25,246 bases of DNA from CBDCYN01 sp965224205 (GTDB lineage: Bacteria > Planctomycetota > Phycisphaerae > Phycisphaerales > Phycisphaeraceae): positions 1 through 25,246 of the forward strand of contig CBDCYN010000034.1 in assembly GCA_965224205.1 (NCBI GenBank). The letters are read 5' to 3'. The notes under the pieces were generated by a model. It searched no databases and was not told where the DNA came from. It saw only the letters and a program-made list of their open reading frames with translations. Position 1 is the stretch's first letter, and each line of letters starts with the position of its first letter. This document shows positions 16,701-24,700 of the stretch, one piece after another. The position numbers were made by a program, and so were the translations under genes.

Positions 16701-18685
16701 ATTTTATCCATTCCCAATCAAAAGATAATACCATCGCTTTTGGTGACCATGGTCCGGTAACGGTGAGCATTGTTCGGGGAACGGAAACGCTCGTTCTTGC
16801 CACTGCCGGCGGTTCAGCACCAAATTCCGGGGTGATTACTTCGGGCCATGAATTCGTTCCCGGAGCAACCCGGGAACTCGGCCCAATCCCAGAGGTGGAC
16901 GGAGAGAACGGTATTTTTGCATTTGATCTGCCGGTTCGCTACACAGACGGGCCGGCAAGCGAGGGTTGCCCGTTAACGGCGGACCACGGATATGCTACTT
17001 TAAGCGGAGAGGTAGGTATACTTGGACGGTTCGATCAAATTCCGGGCGCCGGTGATTACTGCATCCTTCAAGGTGATATCATACAGGTTACCTATGATGA
17101 CCCGGCAGACCAATCTGGCGAACGTAATCGGTTCACCGATTCTGGGACGTTCGATTTGCGAAATGGAGTGCTGAAAAGCGATAAATCCATATACATCCTG
17201 GAACGTGACTTGATACTGACCATGATCGAGCCAGATCTGAATCTCGATAGCGATCGAAAAGAAACGTATACCCTGGACCTCATCGAATGGCAATCGGATG
17301 CTGCCAAGGTAACCGTCGGAGAATTGGGTGGCGAATTAGGAGCTTTTAACCCCAATCCTGCAACCCTTCGAGAAACTGGAGATGGCACTGGGATTTTTCA
17401 AACGACTATTGAAATCCCCGAACTATTAAAGGGGAATCATCTTGATCCCGGAGAAAAAATTCAATTGCAGTACATGGATTGGGGGCCATCAGGTGCTGAT
17501 TTCGTCGGACAGGAAAGCGAGCGTATCAATGCGACAATTTTTATATCCAATTTGGGTGCCAGCGTCGGAATGGACCGAAGCGTGTACTCATGGGCGGATA
17601 AAGTGTTCATCACCGTTGTTGCTCCCGATTGGAATCGTAATTTTGACGTTGTAGAAGTGATAGGTAGTACCGACTTAAATCCAGTCACCATTTCCACCCG
17701 GGATTTCCAGCTGGATAAGTACATATTGGTAGAAACTGGAATGAATACTGGAATTTTCACTGGAGAAGTCATACTAACCGGATTTTTCCACGATGCGGAC
17801 GGAGATCCACAGACAGGTGACGAGTTCGGGTTCGACACACGTCCGCGGACATTACCTTCAACAGGTGGCGGTCCGACTAACGGATTCATTCAAGCCGATC
17901 AAGACGACGCTATCACCATTTCCTTCGAATTTCCACTAGGTGAAAAGGTTGTAACTTCGGCCTTAGTTCGTTGGAACCTTGGAGAGATTCAATGGCTGGA
18001 AAGCAATTATCCTGTAGACGGAATCGGGATAGTGCGCGTTATTGATCCCGACATGAACCTCAACCCCGAGGTCGTGGACAGCTTTAATCTAACGATTGGC
18101 TCAACGACAGATCCACCCGGGATTCGGGTATCGGCGCGGGAAACCAATGAAGCAACCGGGATTTTTGAAGCCGAAATTCAATTTACCAGCACGGAAGAGT
18201 CTTACGCTTCGATACTGCGAGTGACATCCGGAGACGAAGTTACGGCGCGTTATGAGGATCACACGTTACCTGTTCCACGCCCACCTTCGGATCATCAAGA
18301 ATTGATAGCGACGACACGAACGGGGCCAGGCCCTGCTGACCCCTTACCTTTACAAATAAATAATCCACGTGTCGAAGATGCCTCTAGAAATCCCGTGGAT
18401 AACGTATCCGTTGATCAGCATACTGGGATCGCTATTGACGTGAGGAATCCCCAAGATCGCGACCAGGCATTCGTGTATTTCGTTCAAGTCCGGAATGAGC
18501 AAACACTGGTGGAGGCTCTGGGGTGGATAACCGGATCGATTCCTCCCAGGCAGTCGTTTAGTCCAACCATATTTTGGACTCCAACCTCACCGGGACGATT
18601 CGAGGCGACCCTATTCTTCTGGGAAAGTATCGATAATCCCATGCCCTTAACTGAACCCCAAATTCTTTCGATTCAAGTAAATTAA
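13703..18685 (+). CDS. thaumarchaeal-type S-layer protein (1,660 aa)
   Basis: Residues 1-31 form a signal peptide (basic MKRK, hydrophobic core, end YAIGA), giving a mature start NPNLF. Residues 32-760 are the lattice N-terminal half: VIEVVVIDSDINDTDEAK, LRMVQAVDGNWYGYFAD, GQIGLDPDFWPFIQLYEL, VVVQYNKGGG, then from residue 255 EHDRAKYP and NIDPTDVDSWTFGT, and near 454 EEITVILTDSDANKN. Residues 762-926 are a GIVSFDK module with DRDLNLDS and VGRLLEI; 927-1286 the YPMPFG module; 1287-1544 one YSWADKV module; about 1545-1660 the terminal domain. Order, motifs and length match, from memory, the Nitrosopumilus S-layer protein of roughly 1,700 residues. Such proteins form the outer lattice of ammonia-oxidising archaea, and its acidic pores have been proposed to concentrate ammonium. 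A lattice role here is inferred. It ends 17 bases before the next gene, so the two are probably co-transcribed. If the host is a bacterium, this is a candidate for inter-domain transfer. Confidence 0.88.
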   Translation: MKRKPLADLPYFFSTLVLVYFIFIIPYAIGANPNLFVSAENSQFDNYMSGPQVIEVVVIDSDINDTDEAKREPDVTVNGNILRMVQAVDGNWYGYFADRDQVLIADSTTSVEGQGLDYGVICGTAIDLGNAADGTHVDVSDTSGVALPDIDDVRGGLNNGAEFGGPITVSVTKTGDGDNARQSMNTVRKAKPMNMEFPPGEKTGGQIGLDPDFWPFIQLYELNPTGNVVVQYNKGGGLQTTTLTFDTVEQFSGTEHDRAKYPRGAEVHITITDPWLNIDPTDVDSWTFGTFRTLSTNYQVFDKRGNPAGDAAIGGAIDISTRLSDLMCEDNCVLVTSPDTQGRGNVFTLQDNKISSLIPSVAGDPQDPRDWQTQSGISHLAGSIPVTLVENGPKSGIFTSSDESGVSTIKITENAPRGNSATIDYNEEPVSILVGFDFATINIMPPVDDWNSGEEITVILTDSDANKNTRISEALTVYDPYVTNIPTIRIGNPFTLSSLSSATFAGADLVIDEIQPISDRVMLRNGPVDRIVPESSSLVLTLDQTFAKLFESIHDPEVGFTGTNFFHYDIRSIVRSLVGGAIRSADIDVTDGERTTRVGSGISAFSIDPLNLDHTQGESIFSMNGSAPVQIVITFHIEGSPLLPANSVIPVVADFFSIGILSDEGGSVGQAVNNMVVRLELEETGRRTSQFNGSLEFRMLNPLNFRDLETLKTLRLIANNAIFFVSESLKDENALRIEYCDLGADGVITQVADQEEILSHTGIVSFDKDGYRQGDTVVVTLEDRDLNLDSNLIDIYTVVSPSQFPSDPAKDTIGKAGLGDVGRLLEITLNGVRWTSGMTENGGNCGEAGFPVDGLAATGFTLVETRADTGVFVGSFRFPDTYCDSSTGEIRTTIGADIQAVYIDYADVASLTTEVRDVARNQTHTGSITLDRTVYPMPFGSVNDFFPGEAQADAVTPNGDSLFPVHQTGVTADGDEAIDATTEEIGPGVLIVHIQVTDPDFIHSQSKDNTIAFGDHGPVTVSIVRGTETLVLATAGGSAPNSGVITSGHEFVPGATRELGPIPEVDGENGIFAFDLPVRYTDGPASEGCPLTADHGYATLSGEVGILGRFDQIPGAGDYCILQGDIIQVTYDDPADQSGERNRFTDSGTFDLRNGVLKSDKSIYILERDLILTMIEPDLNLDSDRKETYTLDLIEWQSDAAKVTVGELGGELGAFNPNPATLRETGDGTGIFQTTIEIPELLKGNHLDPGEKIQLQYMDWGPSGADFVGQESERINATIFISNLGASVGMDRSVYSWADKVFITVVAPDWNRNFDVVEVIGSTDLNPVTISTRDFQLDKYILVETGMNTGIFTGEVILTGFFHDADGDPQTGDEFGFDTRPRTLPSTGGGPTNGFIQADQDDAITISFEFPLGEKVVTSALVRWNLGEIQWLESNYPVDGIGIVRVIDPDMNLNPEVVDSFNLTIGSTTDPPGIRVSARETNEATGIFEAEIQFTSTEESYASILRVTSGDEVTARYEDHTLPVPRPPSDHQELIATTRTGPGPADPLPLQINNPRVEDASRNPVDNVSVDQHTGIAIDVRNPQDRDQAFVYFVQVRNEQTLVEALGWITGSIPPRQSFSPTIFWTPTSPGRFEATLFFWESIDNPMPLTEPQILSIQVN

Positions 18686-18690
18686 TGCAA

Positions 18691-18694
18691 GGAG
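18691..18694 (+). promoter_or_regulatory. Shine-Dalgarno site deciding the start of the last gene
   Basis: GGAG lies eight bases before ATG 18703. An in-frame ATG at 18685 overlaps the preceding TAA by one base, but this ribosome binding site lies downstream of it, so 18703 is the better start. Translation is probably coupled to the preceding gene through the 17-base gap. Confidence 0.8.
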
Positions 18695-18702
18695 ACACGT
18701 TG

Positions 18703-21700
18703 ATGAGGATATCCTGCTATTTTAATCGTTGCCACGGTATACGTTTTTTTCTCTTATTTGGACTCACATCGATAGCACAATCTACCTTTGCTGCGAATCC
18801 CAATCTTTTTGCGTCTGCAGAAAATTCGCAATTCGACAATTATTTCGGTGGACCTATGGTTGTTGAGGTTATCGTGATCGATTCCGATATTGATGACATT
18901 GACGAAGCGAAAGGTGAACCGGACGTCTTTGTAAACGGGGAGGTCCTGAGGATGGTGCAGGGGATTAATGGGTGGTGGTATGGTTATTTCGCCGACCTCA
19001 CGATGGCGCAACGGGCTGATTCCACCGTCGGTCATCCCGGATTTGGACTTGATTTCGGCGAGTTCTGCCGTCCGGATTCGGACGTTGCTGGGATAGATCT
19101 TTCTCGGACCGACGCTTTCGCCATACCGCGTGATATTGAATCCGGATCCAATGGATTGGAGCCGATAGGGTTATGTAATTCGGAACTTGATGAAGAAAGT
19201 GCGTTAATTAATCATGTTGTTAGGGAAGCGCAAGAATTAAGCGCCCCACCACGCGTTGGCCGAGGTCAAATTGGTCTAGATGAAACGCTTTGGCCCTTAG
19301 TCCAATTGTACGATTTCAAACCTGGCCAAAATGTGGTGATCCACTATAATAAAGGGGGAGGCTTTCAAGTTATAACGTTGAATTTCGATACAGTTGACCA
19401 ATTTGCGAATTTGGACCATGACCGAGCGAAGTACCCACAGAATGCCCACGTTCATTTAAGCATAACCGATGTTATGCTGAACATTGATCCAACGGATGAA
19501 GATTCCTGGACATTTGGTACGAATCCATCGTCACCCATGCTGATTTACCAAGCTTTCGACGAACACGGACGGATGGATGCCGATGGAACCGCCGGCGCCG
19601 TCAACCTCAATTTTGGTGGGATGCTGCACGGTCTAATGTTTCGTCGTAACGGGGCGTTATTGCTCGATGTCGACGCGCAAAATACCGGTGTAGACGTCGT
19701 TAATCTGTTCGATAATGACAATCAAGCAATTCTCGCAGGATATAATGCATCCGCGACGGTATCTGCCGGTGGCACCTTTAGCCCCGGTAGCCAACCCGTG
19801 ACCATTACGGAGCAAGGTCCGAACGCCGGAATTTTTTCTTCGACTGATGACAAAGGTAATTCATCGCTACGAGTTTCCGCGGGCGCATTGCGCGGAACAT
19901 CTGCAACTGCCACTTACAATAAAACCCCGTTCACCATTCTCACGGCCTTTGCATCGGCTACCGTTGAACTCTTGCGGACGGATGAGGAATGGAATTCCGG
20001 TGAGGAAATCGACGTTCGGCTATTCGATCCCGATCTCAATAAGAATTCCCTGGCCGATGAAGACCTCGATTTGTTCAATCCCAATGTTGGCCGTATTCCT
20101 ACATTACAAACCGGATCACCCTTTACGCTTAAAAATCTAACAAGGGTGGAACTGGACGGATCACAGCTCATCATTCAGGATATTCAACCCTGCAGCCTTC
20201 GAGCCATGCTGATGAACCCCATGGATGATGGTACCCTCCAGGAGGGCAGTACACTTATTTTAACCATGAAGGATACATTCGCAGACGTGTATCGATCGAT
20301 CAACGATCCAGCTGGGCCGTTCTCGGGATTTAACTTCTTCAACTATGATCTCAGATCGTTTGACGAGAACCTGGACGGTCGACCGACTAAAGCGGTCGAT
20401 ATCCATATCACCGATGGCCAAAAGATAACCTCCTTCTTGAACGTCGATACACAAGCGTTTCTGAATTTTGATGACGCGGTAGGCGACTCTATTTTTGGCA
20501 TGACACACTCAGCTCCTGTTCAAATTCATGTTACCTTCCATGTCGACGAAATGAAGGAAATACCACAGGGAACCGTGTTTCCCCTTGTGTGTGATTTTTT
20601 CTCGTTTGGCCGGTTAAATGACGGGATCCTATCCAGCCAGAGAGTCAGCAACCAAATCATTCGGTTCGAATTGGAAGAGACAGGCGATAATACCTCTGTA
20701 TTTGAAGGGACGCTGAAATATACGTTGTGGAATCAACTTACTATCCAGGATCCACGGACTTATGAACTACGAACGATCAACGATGAACCGACGTTTGTCG
20801 CCACCGAAGGACTGCTAGGCCGCAATGCACCCACTGTGGTTTATTTCGATTTCGATGTTAACCAGTCAATAAATATTATACATGATCGTGAAGAGCTGTT
20901 GCCCCATTCCGGCGCGATCACATTGGATACGGCGGTCTACAAGGCTCTTGACCGTGTCACCGTGACCTTGAATGATCCAGATTTGAATACGAACTCAGAT
21001 CTATTCGAGATTTATACCGTGGTTTCCCCTTCCTTGAATCCAAACGATCCTGCCCGCGATTCCATTGGCAATCCCGGCCTGGGATTTTTTCAAACCAAAT
21101 CCCTGGGCGCCTTTGGCCGTCTGTTGGAGATTACAATAAATGGCCGACGGTGGCAAAGCGGTCTCTTTGAAAATGGTGGTGCGTGCGGAAAGCCCGGAAA
21201 CCCTCATGACGGCTTTGCGGATACCGGGTTTGTTTTGATAGAAACTGAAGTGGATTCCGGGGTATTCGTCGGCGATTTTGAGATTCCTCGCACCTTCTGC
21301 AATGCCGAAACAGGATTAGTGGAGTCTGTGGTTGGAGGAGAATTGACTGTGAACTATACCGATTTCCTTAATTCAACTAACGAACTAGAAATCGTTAGAG
21401 AGACCGCAGAACTTTCTCCATTTGAAGGACACTCGGGTTTTGCAGTGCTTGACCGCCCCAGCTATCCCATCCCCTTTGGCTCGGTAGCCGACTTTTTTCC
21501 CGGAAAATCCGAATCGAATCAGGCCGCCCCAGATGGCAAAGCATTCTTTCCGTTGCATCACACTGCAGTAACACATGACGGTGACGAAAGTGTTGATGCC
21601 AATATCGAAGAAATTGGCCCAGGTGATCTCATGGTCCACATCGCCATTGACGACACGGATTTTAATGGTGCTCGATCGGAACGTTCACAAATCGCCATTG

Positions 21701-24700
21701 GTGATCACGGTCCGGTGAAAATCATGATTCAACGGGGTGATGAAGTCCTCCTTCTTGCCACGGCGGGAGGGGAGAAACTCAACTCGGGAATTATTACGGC
21801 TGGGGCCGATATTGTAAGAGGAGTAACCCGAGAGCTCGGCCCCATGGCGGAAACGAGTCGGGGAATTTACGGGATGTCGATCCCTATTCGCTATACAGAT
21901 GGTCCTGCAAGTTCACTATGCCCGGAAACTCCAGATGCCGGCTATTCGTCGTTGAACGGAGATCCCGACGTCCTTGGCAGATTCGACCAATTACCAGGGG
22001 AGGGGAGTTATTGTATACTCACCGGGGACAGAGTTGTCGTTGAATATGCCGATTCCACCAATAATATCGACCAAGAGGCCGTAACCACAACGTCGTCTGT
22101 TTTTGGAATGAACGACGGACGAGTCGTAGTTAACAGCGACCAGGTGTCCCCGTGTGAGACACTCCAGATAAGCCTCGTGGATGACGACCTGAATCTAGAC
22201 AGCCGAGTGGTAGAGTCCTACAGTCTTGACCTCATCGAATGGCAATCGGATGCCGCTACGCTTACAATGGGCGCTCTTGGGGAAGCAATCGCAGCCTTTT
22301 TACCCAACCCGGTTCAACTCCTTGAAACCGGCCCTAATAGCGGTAAATTTCAAACCGAGGTCCAGATTCCATTTGCTTTACAAGGAAATTTTCTGGGATT
22401 TCGCGAACCGATAACCTTGGAATATTTGGACTGGAGTGCCTCGACCGCAAACTACGTTGGAAGCCAACTATTTACTAGCCATAAAAAGGTAGAAAGTTTT
22501 GCGCGGCGAGGGAATCGAAACCTATTCGTCTCAGGAGAGAGTTCACCGTTCGAGAATCATTTTTCCGGGCCGATGGTCATGGAAGTTGTCGTGATTGATC
22601 ACGATATAAACGATACGGATGAACTTAAGGAAGAACCCTTGGTCACCGTCAATAATCGACGATTGCGAATGGTCCAGGCCGTTGATGGCAATTGGTATGG
22701 GTATTTCGCCAATCTAAATGCGGCGAGAAAGGCGGATGAGACGGTCGCACTACCTGGATTTGGATTGGATTTCGGTGAATTTTGCGAACCGGGGTCACTT
22801 GTCGCGGGAGGGATTGACTTGTCGGAAACCGACGGCTTTTCCATCGCGCGGGATATCGATTCTGCTTCAAATGGCTCGGAGCCACTGGGCTTGTGTACCG
22901 GCACTATCGAGGAGAGCGATCCCCTGGTTAATCACGTTGTCCGCGAATCAAAGGATATAAATATGGAAATTGCCGTACCTGGACAAATCGGTATCGATAC
23001 AAATGCGTGGCCCCTGATCCAATTATATGATTTTTCTCCAGGAGGCAATGTTGTTGTCCAGTATCACAAAGGCTCTTGCCCCCAGAATGCCTTTCTTGTC
23101 TACGACACATCCGTTCAATTTGCAGAATTGACTTTGGATAGAGAAACGTTTCCGCCAGATTCTAATGTTGACCTCACGCTCACCGATTTGGTCCTTAACG
23201 TCGATCCGACAGATGAAGATTCCTGGACTTTTGGTACCCACCGAGATTCACTGATGATGGTGTATCAAGCATTCGATGAACACGGAAATCGTGTCGCCGA
23301 TGGCACCGGTGGAGCCGTCAATATCATTGATGAACTCGGCAATATAGGATTTACGGTTGAAGGATTCATAGCGCTTGATGTGGACACACAAGGATCGGGT
23401 GTAGATGTGGTCAATCTCGTTGACAACGATGACCAACAAATTATAGCGGGTAATCGCGCCGCTGATGCGGTATCAATAGGCGGATCCTTTGGACCGGGAA
23501 CACAGCCGCTGACAATAACCGAACAAGGGCCAAATTCCGGAATCTTCAGTTCAGTTGATGAGGAGGATAGATCCAATCTAAAGACCACGGCCGAGGACGG
23601 CATGGGAAACTCCGCTGTCATTGAATATAACGGCACCCAAGCTACGATCCTAACATCATTCTCAGACGCCAGTATTGACATTCAACTCCTCGATGAAGAA
23701 TGGAACTCCGGAGAAGAGATACCTGTCGTTCTTTTTGATCCGGATGCCAATAAAAATTCTCGAGCCGATGAAGATTTGGATATATTCAATCCCGAGGTCG
23801 AAGCGATCCCTGCTTTACAAATGGGAAACCCCATCACGCTGGAGAACTTGGAAGCAGCTCATCTCGCTGGAAGCGAGTTAGCTATCGATGAAGTCCAACC
23901 GTTTAGCCAAAGAGCCATGCTCCGGGTATCATCCGGGGATCTTTCTATACCAGATGGCAGCACTCTGGTACTTACCTTGAGTGATACGTTTGCGGATTTA
24001 TATGAATCGATTAATGATCCCGCCGGACCGTTTTCGGGGTTCAATTTACTAAATTTCGATATACGGTCGATTGGTATTGCTATTGGAAGACGTTTAATGA
24101 ACGTTGATATCACGGATGGACGAAACGCCTTACGACTCGTGGTAGCAGAAAATCAAGGTCGGAAGCGTAACCTTCAAGTTCTTACTGATCTTAGTGAAGC
24201 CGAAGGAGATGATCTGTTTCGGATGGATGTGAACGCCAAAGTTCAACTAATTTTCACCTTTAATGGTGAAGAGAGCCAGGTAGTCCCTGAAGGAACACTA
24301 CTGCCCATTGTGTGTGATTTTTTTTCGTACGGCAAGATCAATGACGGGACAAACCCTGAAGAGCGAATTAATAACATGATAATTCGTCTGGAATTAGAGG
24401 AAACCGGGGACAATACATCCACTTTTGCTGGCTCGTTAGAGTTTACCCTGTTGAATCAACTCAATATTTTGGATGTAGATACTTATGAGGGACTTAGTAC
24501 GATCGCCGACGATCCGGCATTTATCGTTACAAGTGGACTTTTCGGTGAACATGCGCCTAAAGTTGTTTATCTTGACCGTGGTACGGACAGTGTCTTTACT
24601 GAGATAAGTGATCAGCAGGATGTAGTAGCCCGTTCCGGGCGCGTATCCTTTGATGCTGGATCTTATAAGGTGGGCGATACCGTCTTAGTGATCCTTGATG

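Noticed and set aside
18685..18702. Alternative ATG at 18685 overlapping the TAA of the preceding gene
   Set aside because: The ribosome binding site lies after it and eight bases before ATG 18703, and the shorter form has a standard signal peptide.
24318..24325. Eight-T run in the last gene, and T7 runs near 10851, 13735, 15384 and 18724
   Set aside because: They encode consecutive Phe codons (TTT TTT) at conserved positions and are too common here to be taken as slippage switches.
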